64,000 nt of DNA from Chryseobacterium sp. LAM-KRS1 (GTDB taxonomy: Bacteria > Bacteroidota > Bacteroidia > Flavobacteriales > Weeksellaceae), in NCBI RefSeq assembly GCF_013184525.1, contig NZ_JAAOIZ010000002.1, forward strand, positions 434,001 to 498,000, read 5' to 3'. The translations under genes were made by a program, and so were the position numbers. This document shows, in pieces, positions 54,462-62,336 of the stretch. The notes under the pieces were generated by a model. That model ran no database searches. It saw only the letters and a program-made list of their open reading frames with translations, and was not told the origin of the DNA. The stretch's first letter is position 1. Every line of letters starts with the position of its first letter.

Positions 54462-56084
54462 ATGAAAGAAAAACTTGTAAAGCAAAAGGAAGAACTATCT
54501 CAGATACGAACTATTTTACAAAGCCTGGATATTGACAATGATGAAAGATTTCAATGGGGCTCAGAAGGATCACTACAGGACTATGAATATGACTTAAAGG
54601 TTGTAAAAAAAGATGTCAGCTTTTACCTGAAAGAGGATTTGTATTACATAAACCGTATAAGGCAAAATTACATCTCATCTGCACCCGATACGGAAGAGCA
54701 AAAAATCTTAGAAGCTGAGTTAAGCAGAATGAAAAAAATGTACAATTATAAGATCAATTATCTGACTATTATGTCTCACCTGAAAGATCTGGAGGATAAG
54801 CCTAAGATTGAATTGGCTAAACTTGAAAAAAGATACTCAGATCAAATTCGCCAGCTGGAATATGAACGTTCCAGACCAATACATTTCAGGCAACGTACCC
54901 ATGAAGGATACAAGAGGAAAATAATCAGAAAGTCTGAGCGATCATATGACCAAAAAATAAAAAAAACAAAAAAAGACCTCGAAGATGAGAAAAAAGAAAC
55001 AGCTATCAGGATAAAAAAAGAAGAAAAAGAGCTGTTCAAAGAAGTTACTCAGTTTCTGAAAATTGATGAACGTTATATATCGCTTATAAAATCCGGTGTT
55101 ATGTTATTGCCTAGTGATTCACGCCTGGCAGCAATTTTCCCAAAAAACCGGTGGCTCACATTCAACAGTTTCAACAAAATTAACAGACATGAGATCATGC
55201 ATCAGCATGCGCGCAAACTTTTAATGAAGCATAATTTGTTTACAGGAGAAACAGGCATATTACCTGGTAGCAGGAAAGGATGTATTTGTATTATGTACAT
55301 TAAAGAGGGACATATGAAAGATCGTAGTGGAGCAACTTTCAGACCCGTCTTTGGAGCCTCTGGTATCAGGCCTTATGGTGAAAAATTTAATTTAGAAGAA
55401 GTACAGATTGAAAGAAATAGTTATATCAGCATGGGGGTCCCCGATCCCATAGATGCAGCCGGTAATTCTTATGAAAAAACAGTCGAAAGGTTACTTAAGC
55501 ACGTGGATATTATGCAACGCCTTGGCATAAAACCACCTTCAATGCAATCCAGCTTATATTTCCTGCAAACTCCCGAATATAGGGACAATAAAAATAGACA
55601 AAACAGGATCACTATGCTTGAAAACTGGATGCCAAGTAACTGTGCTGAACCAGCTATTATGACGGCCATTTACCAAATGTACAGCCGGCCGGCTGATATT
55701 TACCTGTCAGTACCTTTTGAAGGTTATTTGTCTGAAGGGAAACTTTTACTTAAATATACCTGTGCGAGGTGTGCCCTATCGGAACCTGCTTTTATGTCAC
55801 CAGTCGACACAAGCACAGGACAAAGGCTTACCGACATGCGCTTACAGAGTAATAGATCGTTCCTGATAAGCGATCGTATATTATCTGAAGGGCTAATGTA
55901 TAATCATGCCAAGAAGAAAAACAATGAGGAGGACAAAGCTCATCCTTATAGTAAAAAGGATGTTGCTATAAAACGTACAGCTCTTCTCAATCAGGCATAT
56001 GGTTTTGAACATGTAAAACGTGGACACGAGCAAGTCGCTATGGATACCACAATGATACTCATGATAGGTCTGAAATTTAAATAA
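54462..56084 (+). CDS. Unrecognised coiled-coil protein with probable zinc-deaminase-fold domain
   Basis: 540 aa, not recognised as a whole. Residues about 1-200 are charged helices with coiled-coil character (KKTKKDLEDEKKETAIRIKK). From about 270 a globular region begins: strand RKGCICIMYI, strand ATFRPVFGA, a helix-rich insertion, then NCAEPAIMTAIYQM (Cys394-Ala-Glu396) and, 38 residues on, KLLLKYTCARCALSEPA (Cys434, Cys437). A [HC]AE...CxxC pair following beta-strands is the zinc and proton-shuttle signature of the cytidine-deaminase fold, also seen in polymorphic-toxin deaminases. No signal peptide. Alone on its strand with a long upstream gap. The deaminase call is inference. Confidence 0.6.
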   Translation: MKEKLVKQKEELSQIRTILQSLDIDNDERFQWGSEGSLQDYEYDLKVVKKDVSFYLKEDLYYINRIRQNYISSAPDTEEQKILEAELSRMKKMYNYKINYLTIMSHLKDLEDKPKIELAKLEKRYSDQIRQLEYERSRPIHFRQRTHEGYKRKIIRKSERSYDQKIKKTKKDLEDEKKETAIRIKKEEKELFKEVTQFLKIDERYISLIKSGVMLLPSDSRLAAIFPKNRWLTFNSFNKINRHEIMHQHARKLLMKHNLFTGETGILPGSRKGCICIMYIKEGHMKDRSGATFRPVFGASGIRPYGEKFNLEEVQIERNSYISMGVPDPIDAAGNSYEKTVERLLKHVDIMQRLGIKPPSMQSSLYFLQTPEYRDNKNRQNRITMLENWMPSNCAEPAIMTAIYQMYSRPADIYLSVPFEGYLSEGKLLLKYTCARCALSEPAFMSPVDTSTGQRLTDMRLQSNRSFLISDRILSEGLMYNHAKKKNNEEDKAHPYSKKDVAIKRTALLNQAYGFEHVKRGHEQVAMDTTMILMIGLKFK

Positions 56085-56247
56085 AATAGATACTGACCAT
56101 ATACTGCAATAGTAAAATGCGGATATCCATATGGCTGCAACAATAGCATCGTTAAAGAAAATCCACATAAATTTTAGTACAATACCGCAAGTTTCGGATT
56201 TCTTATTTCTCTGTGTAAAGCTAATTTTACTTCATAAAGATCATGAT

Positions 56248-56961
56248 ATGAAAGATATGGAAAAGAGGCTTGCTGCGAAGGATTGGCATTCAGTAAAAAG
56301 GGAATTGCACGATAAGGGTTTTGTGATTGTCCGGGATATATTAACAAAAATGGAATGTGACAATTTAATTGCTTTATACAATGCAGACAACACGTACCGC
56401 AAAACCATCAATATGGAACGATATCGTTTTGGCCGGGGAGAGTATAAATATTTCCAATATCCTTTACCTGAACTCATTACCACGATCAGGGAACAGGTAT
56501 ATGCTGAAATAGCACCGGTGGCCAATCAGTGGATGCAGGAACTTGCTATTGAAAAAACATTCCCTTCCACACATAAAGAGATGAAAAAGCTCTGTATGGA
56601 ACATAACCAGGAAAAGCCAACAGTATTAATATTAAAATATAGTGAAGGTGGATTTAACACCTTGCATCAGGATCTGTATGGTGAAATTTATTTTCCGATG
56701 CAGATCGTTTTTATGCTGGATCAGACAGAGGAAGATTATACAGGTGGAGAATTTGTTATAACAGAGCAGATTCCCCGTGCGCAATCCAAAGCTAATGTAT
56801 TAAAACCCAACCGGGGCGATATGCTGATACTCACAACCAATTTCCGTCCGGTGAAAGGGTCTAAAGGGTATTACCGGGTTAATATGAAACATGGTGTAAG
56901 TCCGGTTCACAGTGGACAAAGGCACAGCCTGGGTATTATTCTCCATGACGGATTGAGTTAA
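56248..56961 (+). CDS. 2OG-Fe(II) oxygenase
   Basis: I start at 56248 (MKDMEKRLAAKDWHSV), 237 aa, because family proteins begin here; an ATG at 56131 adds a 39-residue tail with no resemblance. The double-stranded beta-helix ligands are visible: LHQDLYG (His140, Asp142) and MKHGVSPVHSGQRHSLGI (His215, with Arg225 for 2-oxoglutarate). The substrate could be protein, nucleic acid or a small molecule. It precedes an Ada-like gene by about 75 bp, the sort of neighbour found with alkylation-repair oxygenases, but the assignment is not settled. Confidence 0.86.
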   Translation: MKDMEKRLAAKDWHSVKRELHDKGFVIVRDILTKMECDNLIALYNADNTYRKTINMERYRFGRGEYKYFQYPLPELITTIREQVYAEIAPVANQWMQELAIEKTFPSTHKEMKKLCMEHNQEKPTVLILKYSEGGFNTLHQDLYGEIYFPMQIVFMLDQTEEDYTGGEFVITEQIPRAQSKANVLKPNRGDMLILTTNFRPVKGSKGYYRVNMKHGVSPVHSGQRHSLGIILHDGLS

Positions 56962-57037
56962 GTCTTACCTCCATCAAAACGATTTAAAAGACTTTTTGAG
57001 ATAAAAATAAATATGGAAACCAATATCAAGCAGTAAG

Positions 57038-57316
57038 ATGATAAAGCATACCGATCTCGGCCAGACTTCCGAGGAAAGAAAAAAAGCGCTCAGCTCTATG
57101 ATCCGTAATGGCGTTATAACACTTGGTGGTTATAAAAAAGCAAAGATTTATGGTTTACTTTCATGTTCTTCAGGTAAAAGAATGAAGACCGAAAACCGTG
57201 TTTTCTTTAAAAACGAAGAAGAAGCGCTTACATATAACTATAGGCCTTGCGGAAACTGTATGAAGGAAAAATATGAGGAATGGAAAAAGAAGACTAGTAA
57301 AGTGAGAACCACATAA
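57038..57316 (+). CDS. Ada-like metal-binding small protein
   Basis: 92 aa. The C-terminal half follows the Zn-binding domain of Ada: KAKIYGLLSCSSGKRM, then ENRVFFKNEEEAL, then NYRPCGNCMKEKY. Cys43, Cys71 and Cys74 are present; the fourth ligand of the four-Cys Ada site is not obvious. The N-terminal half is a short basic helix region. No methyltransferase domain. It sits downstream of the 2OG oxygenase gene. A role in sensing or binding DNA damage is inference. Confidence 0.72.
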   Translation: MIKHTDLGQTSEERKKALSSMIRNGVITLGGYKKAKIYGLLSCSSGKRMKTENRVFFKNEEEALTYNYRPCGNCMKEKYEEWKKKTSKVRTT

Positions 57317-57500
57317 GAATCATCGAATCATACATAATAAAAGTGAATATTAATCCTATATTGCTGTATCCATTATTAAATACTTTGAAAAGGAATTTAC
57401 GTAATCCTCATTCGCTCCTCACATCATATTTTAATAAAGTTTATTTATGTATATTGGATATGTATTTTTTATAAAAAAATAAAAACTAAATACCAATTTT

Positions 57501-57677
57501 ATGAAAAACTTAAAAAACTTATCCCAAAAGCTCACCAAAAGAGAACTGAAAAAAATTACAGGAGGAAATGATCCGGATCTATCTTATCCGATGTGTACAC
57601 CAAGACAATGCGAGACGCTTGATATGAAATGTGACCGTCTTAACAGCTGTCCACCACTCTATCCGGATCCGGACTAG
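57501..57677 (+). CDS. Bacteriocin-like double-glycine leader peptide
   Basis: 58 codons, ATG at 57501, TAG at 57677. The leader MKNLKNLSQKLTKRELKKI ends in TGG at residues 20-22 (Gly21-Gly22), the double-glycine processing site, followed by a 36-residue core with four Cys (about residues 32, 37, 43 and 49) and a Pro/Asp-rich tail (PPLYPDPD). The leader type (K-L-x(3)-E-L-K-x-I-x-G-G) is that of the bacteriocin-like precursors widespread in Chryseobacterium. No dedicated peptidase-transporter or modifying enzyme is in the window. It is followed at once by a strong terminator, so it is monocistronic. Confidence 0.75.
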   Translation: MKNLKNLSQKLTKRELKKITGGNDPDLSYPMCTPRQCETLDMKCDRLNSCPPLYPDPD

Positions 57678-57705
57678 TAATGAAACATTGTGATCCACTC
57701 ACATA

Positions 57706-57733
57706 AAAAGCATCATTATTTAATGATGCTTTT
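57706..57733. terminator. Bidirectional terminator after the leader-peptide gene
   Basis: AAAAGCATCATTA and TAATGATGCTTTT around TT; it also serves the convergent deaminase-like gene ending at 57756. Confidence 0.8.
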
Positions 57734-57755
57734 CTTATATTTATAGTATATCTGA

Positions 57756-59264
57756 TTACTTAAGCCTGCCATTCATCTCCTTAACAAAATCATCCCATTG
57801 TTTATTCAGATACGTCAATGACCGTTTCTTTTCACTTTCATTCAGAGACGAATAATTAATCGAATTAAAAACAAGCTTCTTCAGGGCTTTTACATCAAGT
57901 TCCCAATATATATACGCAACCCAGAAATCATATCCAAGACCTTCGTATCCGTAAACACTAGGATCATCACTGTTAATGGAACACTGTATTCCGTTACTTA
58001 ACAAAACTCTTGCAGGATGATTTCTCAGATCACTTACATATCCTAAAACCTGGTTACTGATCGGGCTAACCTCAACAAGCTTATTTTGTTTTTTGATCAG
58101 TTCCATAGTTTTGGGAAAATAGATCAAATTCAAACCATGTCCGATTCTTGGGTTATCCAGTGATGCAATGTCGATCATATTTTTATTAAAGACAGAAACG
58201 CTTTCCCCTGCATGAAGGAAAAGAGGCATCTTTACGCCATACTTTTTACTGAGTTCATTCAGCTTCGCCCAATCTTCCCGAAAAGAGTAAATACTATTCC
58301 CGGCAGCCTCATCAGCCACAAGGTCAAAACCTGAAATAACATCCGGAAATTCTTTTTTAAGTTCAAAAGCTGTTTCAAGTTGTTTTCCTACAGCCTGTGG
58401 GTCTAAAAATTTAAAACTTGAATAAATTAATTTCAGACTGAATTCCGGGTACTTTTTCTGTATCTCTTTCACTACTTCCTGCAAATCTGTGACTGAAGTT
58501 TTCAGAGGGTATTTTCCATGCTGAAAATCGTACAATTCATCAAAAACATATCTTATTTCTACATGCTGTACTTTATTTGCCGCTAAATCTTCAAATCCTT
58601 TCTTATAATACTCTTTGAAAAAAGGACGGTAAGGCAACAGGAGGCTTATCCTTGTAAAGCGTTTTTCAAATTCAATCCAGTAATCCGAGTACATACAGAG
58701 TGATTCCCGCTTCAGCAGAAGAAGTTCTGTCAACTGTTTTTCAAAGCCGGGTTCGGAACTCAATTTTTGATCAAGGCTGACAAATCCTTTTGGGACTTTC
58801 CCATCTTGAAAAAACGCCAGCTGCCCGAAAATAAAATCTTTGGTATCCGCCTGATCGTAGATATAGCATTCTTTATATTTTCTTGCTGCAGCAATTACCC
58901 ATTTTGCATCCGTGATCCCGCCACTATGCGTGTGCAGCAGGCCTCCTTTAGGCATTGATTGAAAGATCTCAAATAATCTACTGCTTTCAATCAGAGGTTT
59001 TAATTCATTAAATGAGCTATTATACAAAGATATTTTTTGCTTTTCTGCTCCGGCCAGGAAATCTTTTCTTATCTGAAATAACTTTTGATCCAAAGCAATT
59101 TCAGCATCGGATAACTTTACATCAGCATCGAAAGCAATTGCTTTATTCTGCTGTTCAAGCTGCATCCAGTTTTGTTGATATGTAGAATTTTCAGCCACTT
59201 TGCTTTGGCATCCAAATAAAGGAAATCCAAAAAATAACAGATAAGTAATATATTTTTTCATCAT
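57756..59264 (-). CDS. Adenosine-deaminase-family lipoprotein (ADGF-like)
   Basis: Start at 59264 (MMKKYITYLLFFGFPLFGC), a lipoprotein signal with the lipobox Cys at about 19; 502 aa. The metal-dependent ADA motifs are in order: LLHTHSGGITD (HxH), FLHAGES, GHGLN, SPISNQVLGY and NSDDPSVYG. The size and N-terminal region resemble extracellular ADGF/CECR1-type deaminases. It probably converts adenosine or a modified nucleoside at the outer face of a membrane. It stands alone with its own upstream gap. Confidence 0.9.
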   Translation of the reverse strand: MMKKYITYLLFFGFPLFGCQSKVAENSTYQQNWMQLEQQNKAIAFDADVKLSDAEIALDQKLFQIRKDFLAGAEKQKISLYNSSFNELKPLIESSRLFEIFQSMPKGGLLHTHSGGITDAKWVIAAARKYKECYIYDQADTKDFIFGQLAFFQDGKVPKGFVSLDQKLSSEPGFEKQLTELLLLKRESLCMYSDYWIEFEKRFTRISLLLPYRPFFKEYYKKGFEDLAANKVQHVEIRYVFDELYDFQHGKYPLKTSVTDLQEVVKEIQKKYPEFSLKLIYSSFKFLDPQAVGKQLETAFELKKEFPDVISGFDLVADEAAGNSIYSFREDWAKLNELSKKYGVKMPLFLHAGESVSVFNKNMIDIASLDNPRIGHGLNLIYFPKTMELIKKQNKLVEVSPISNQVLGYVSDLRNHPARVLLSNGIQCSINSDDPSVYGYEGLGYDFWVAYIYWELDVKALKKLVFNSINYSSLNESEKKRSLTYLNKQWDDFVKEMNGRLK

Positions 59265-59503
59265 AATATCTAGGGTTATATGGCACAATTCGGCATGCCT
59301 AAGAATTAATTATTATCAAAAATATAATTAATTTTTTGAGTAAAACAACTTCAACCTGGCAGAATCTCAGATAAAATAAAGGAATGCAGTCGGTAAGAAC
59401 TGAGTCTCAACGACTTTATTTTTGATACTCCTGATTTATATTTTGTTCTTTTAGGATCATCAAAATTATTTCAACCTGAATGAACCCCAAACAGCATCTT
59501 ATT

Positions 59504-59543
59504 AATAAGGCTTCTGAGATTATACTTCAGAAGCCTTATTTTT
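59504..59543. terminator. Hairpin downstream of the oxalate decarboxylase gene
   Basis: Stem AATAAGGCTTCTGA / TCAGAAGCCTTATT (14 bp) around a 9-nt loop. T-run on the plus strand is stronger than on the minus strand, although the only gene ending nearby is the minus-strand oxdC. Confidence 0.7.
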
Positions 59544-59558
59544 CCATATTTTCCAAAA

Positions 59559-60725
59559 CTAAAAAATTCCTTTTTTGTGATTTGCTATTTTAGCCGTCTG
59601 GGCTGGGGTAATTCCAAAATGATCTTCAACAAGTTGCGCTGGATTAGAGGCCAGCCAGTCATTCAAGGATATATCCTGATATTCGTCAGAGTTGAAAACA
59701 ATAATCAATTTAAGGGTTTCAGTGCCGGTGTTTTCTATATAGTGACCGAAACCTTGCTTGATAAAAGAAACCATACCTTTTTTATAAGGCATTGTTTTTA
59801 CCCGTCCATGTGAACCAAAAATACTCAGATTTCCCTGTCCGCTCATAACGTATTGCCACTCGTCGGCATTAGGATGCCAGTGCAGTTCACGGATTGCTCC
59901 TGGTTCGATATCCATCCGTAAGGCTGTTAAAGTCTTTTGAATAGGGAATTCCTGAGCAGATACTTTTATAGTAGAACCACCAGGATATTTTTCATAAACA
60001 CCATCGGTCTCCATGCGAAATTTATGGGCCGCATAACTTGGAGGTATATTGGGATCTATGTTTTGTGGTTTTTTGGCTGTGGCTATTTTCCCCGTACCAA
60101 TATAAAGCTCTTTATGAGGAGAGGATGCAAATGCATTTGCCGGTAATCCGGAATTGCGTGCCAGTATCTCAGGAGAGAGATGGTTGATCCAGTCTGTGGA
60201 ACTGAAAGTTCCAAATTCAGAAAAGTGACCATTGTCAAAGACTAATAAAAACAGGCATGATTGATCACCAATACACTGCAGGCAATGTCCGTGGCCCTTC
60301 GGGAAATACCAGATATCACCTTTCTCGAAATCATCTGTTGCCGTAGTTCCATCCGGAGCAACAACAGTTGTACGTACACTTCCTTCTAACACATAAGCCC
60401 ATTCTGCTGCGATTGAATGCCAGTGTAATTCACGGAAGCTACCCGGGTTTAACCGCATAATTACTCCTGCAATACTTTGCGATACCGGAAATTCTTCTAC
60501 AGTCGCTTCTTTGGCTGTACCACCGGGACCTACCCAGCCCTTACTTCCATTTTCAATGTCGTATACAAAATCTTCCAATTCTTCTACCTTGGGATCGTTT
60601 GACCCATTTTTTACTGAAGTTTCGGCCTTTTTTGGAATTAATAAATCTAGGCCTGTTGATGCTGTTACCAAACCAAAGCTTGATAAAGATACTGCGGAAA
60701 GAAATCCACGTCTTGTTGTTGCCAT
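59559..60725 (-). CDS. oxdC: Oxalate decarboxylase (bicupin), Tat-exported
   Basis: 388 aa. A twin-arginine signal (TTRRGFLSAVSL) opens the protein, so it folds before export. Two cupins carry Mn ligands: His101, His103, Glu108 and His147 in the first, His280, His282, Glu287 and His326 in the second. The lid after the first cupin reads SEFGT, retaining the catalytic Glu (about 168) of the SENST lid of decarboxylases, so oxidase activity is less likely. It converts oxalate to formate plus CO2. It is divergent from a GntR/FCD regulator whose operator-like sites flank its promoter. Confidence 0.92.
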   Translation of the reverse strand: MATTRRGFLSAVSLSSFGLVTASTGLDLLIPKKAETSVKNGSNDPKVEELEDFVYDIENGSKGWVGPGGTAKEATVEEFPVSQSIAGVIMRLNPGSFRELHWHSIAAEWAYVLEGSVRTTVVAPDGTTATDDFEKGDIWYFPKGHGHCLQCIGDQSCLFLLVFDNGHFSEFGTFSSTDWINHLSPEILARNSGLPANAFASSPHKELYIGTGKIATAKKPQNIDPNIPPSYAAHKFRMETDGVYEKYPGGSTIKVSAQEFPIQKTLTALRMDIEPGAIRELHWHPNADEWQYVMSGQGNLSIFGSHGRVKTMPYKKGMVSFIKQGFGHYIENTGTETLKLIIVFNSDEYQDISLNDWLASNPAQLVEDHFGITPAQTAKIANHKKGIF

Positions 60726-60748
60726 ATCTTTTTATATTAATATTAAAA

Positions 60749-60779
60749 CAAATGTAAAATTTAAATATGACATCTCAAA
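60749..60779 (-). promoter_or_regulatory. oxdC promoter
   Basis: On the minus strand TTTG (60776-60779), a 19-bp spacer, TACATTTG (60749-60756): a textbook Bacteroidota -33/-7 pair, 23 bp before the ATG. Confidence 0.65.
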
Positions 60780-60782
60780 GCA

Positions 60783-60817
60783 AAACATCATATGTTTTTA
60801 AAAAACATCATATGTTT
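60783..60817. promoter_or_regulatory. Two operator-like sites upstream of the oxdC promoter
   Basis: AAACATCATATGTTT occurs twice (60783-60797, 60803-60817), each a perfect AAACAT/ATGTTT inverted repeat with a 3-bp centre, spaced 20 bp. They lie just upstream of the -33 box, an activator position. Confidence 0.6.
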
Positions 60818-60904
60818 AATTTTTATACTTATATAACTGTATTGAAAGGCGTTTGATGGTAAAATAATATTTTCAACGAGTCCAACTACCTCAGAATCCT
60901 AAGG

Positions 60905-60939
60905 AATTATATGATGTTTACCAGAAATGTCGTATGTTT
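60905..60939. promoter_or_regulatory. Two degenerate operator-like sites at the GntR promoter
   Basis: A reverse copy (60905-60919, AAACATCATATAATT on the minus strand) and AAATGTCGTATGTTT (60925-60939), again 20 bp apart. The second overlaps a -7 box TATGTTTG (60933-60940), a repressor position. Confidence 0.5.
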
Positions 60940-60961
60940 GCTGTAAAGGAGTTAGCGAATC

Positions 60962-61603
60962 ATGAAACTTTACGAAAAGGTAATCAGTCTGATAAAGAAA
61001 GATATTTCTCAAGGGAAATACAAAGCGGGTGAAAAGATACCTTCCGAGCCTGAACTGATGAAGTTATATGGCGTAGGTCGTTCAACGATCAGAGAAGCGA
61101 TTAAAACCATGGCCATTTCAGGGATTCTGAAAGTACAGCAGGGATCAGGGACTTTTGTTAATAATAGCTTCCAGGAGGTCAGCATTGAGCAGCGCTTAAG
61201 ACGTGCAGATTTTGATGACGTCAATGCAGTAAGGAGACTTCTGGAGAAGGAAATTGTAAAATTGGCCGCACAAAATCGTACGGAGGAACAACTTCAGGAG
61301 ATCGAACAATATTTAGAAAATCGCAGACTGGCTATTCATGCTGAAGACGCTCAGCTTTGCGCCGATACAGATATTGCTTTTCATACAGCGATTGCCAAGG
61401 CTTCCTCAAACCCAGTATTATCTGATTTATATTACAGTTTCACCTTAATCATGCGTAATTTTTTTCTTGCAAGAGAAAAGCAAGGAATCAGCCGTTTTGC
61501 AATGAATCATCATTTGCATGAACAATTATTTAAAGCGATTAAGAACAAAAAAACCAACCAAGCCCAATTAGTTCTTCAAAGAATTCTGGACAATAACTAT
61601 TAA
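60962..61603 (+). CDS. GntR-family regulator (FadR/FCD type)
   Basis: 213 aa. N-terminal winged helix: GKYKAGEKIPSEPELMKLYGVGRSTIREAIKTM, ending ILKVQQGSGTFV. The C-terminal domain is an FCD-like helical bundle with DTDIAFHTAIA as metal/ligand-binding segment. The short linker and size fit the FCD group. It is divergent from oxdC, and the four operator-like sites between them suggest it controls both genes, probably in response to oxalate or a metabolite of it. Confidence 0.92.
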   Translation: MKLYEKVISLIKKDISQGKYKAGEKIPSEPELMKLYGVGRSTIREAIKTMAISGILKVQQGSGTFVNNSFQEVSIEQRLRRADFDDVNAVRRLLEKEIVKLAAQNRTEEQLQEIEQYLENRRLAIHAEDAQLCADTDIAFHTAIAKASSNPVLSDLYYSFTLIMRNFFLAREKQGISRFAMNHHLHEQLFKAIKNKKTNQAQLVLQRILDNNY

Positions 61604-61699
61604 GATTTTTGATATACACCAGCCGTTATTTGTGGATCTTGTTTACAACAATAGCTACAGCTAATAATTATTGGACAGTTTCACTTTTAAGGAAAACAA

Positions 61700-61726
61700 T
61701 AGCCCTTCTGTATTTCAGAAGGGCTA
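61700..61726. terminator. Terminator shared by the regulator and the membrane-protein gene
   Basis: TAGCCCTTCTG / CAGAAGGGCTA (11 bp) around TATTT, between the convergent ends. Confidence 0.75.
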
Positions 61727-61729
61727 CCT

Positions 61730-62335
61730 TTATTGCATTTCTGCTAATACATCCTTCAGTTTTTTAAGGTATTGTCCAAAATATTTATTAAATGTGTATT
61801 CACTGATCAGATAATGGAATCCGAATATCGCCGCATATATACATAATCTGAGAGGAAAATCAATTTTAGCCAGCAGGTCAAGTCCCTGAATCCAATCTAC
61901 CCTATTATATCTGAGTAAAACTTCCGAAGAAATGATCAGCAATAAAAAAAGGAACCTTGTTGCTATAAGATAACGACCATTGCTTTTGATAAGTTTCCTG
62001 ATCTTCATTTCAATATCTTTCTTTACCGGGCCATTAAACGTTTCCAAACCATTGATCAGTTTTAAATTAAAAAAATGATAAATGATCATTACAGGCAGAA
62101 TGGCGGCCGCCACCCATATAAAAAAACTGTTTCCTGTTTTATTTGCATTTATGCCTGCAATTATTAAAAAAACGAAAAGAGCAGGTAAAATCATCAGCTG
62201 CTTTTTTGTTCTTTTTTTGAGGGCATCAAGTGGGGAGGCTATACCTTTTCTAGTAGCAGAAATAATATCAAATTCGTTCTGATCTACATTTACTGAAATT
62301 GTTTTCCAGTTGTTTTTCAATACATCTAATTCCAT
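61730..62335 (-). CDS. Membrane protein following a sigma factor (possible regulator)
   Basis: 201 aa, not recognised. A soluble N-terminus of about 45 residues (LDVLKNNWKTISVNVDQNEF) is followed by four membrane segments (about 48-62, 70-88, 125-140, 165-185). Its gene begins 1 bp after the sigma-factor stop, so the two are co-translated. Genes placed this way are often anti-sigma factors; that is inference from context. Confidence 0.65.
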   Translation of the reverse strand: MELDVLKNNWKTISVNVDQNEFDIISATRKGIASPLDALKKRTKKQLMILPALFVFLIIAGINANKTGNSFFIWVAAAILPVMIIYHFFNLKLINGLETFNGPVKKDIEMKIRKLIKSNGRYLIATRFLFLLLIISSEVLLRYNRVDWIQGLDLLAKIDFPLRLCIYAAIFGFHYLISEYTFNKYFGQYLKKLKDVLAEMQ

Positions 62336-62336
62336 C

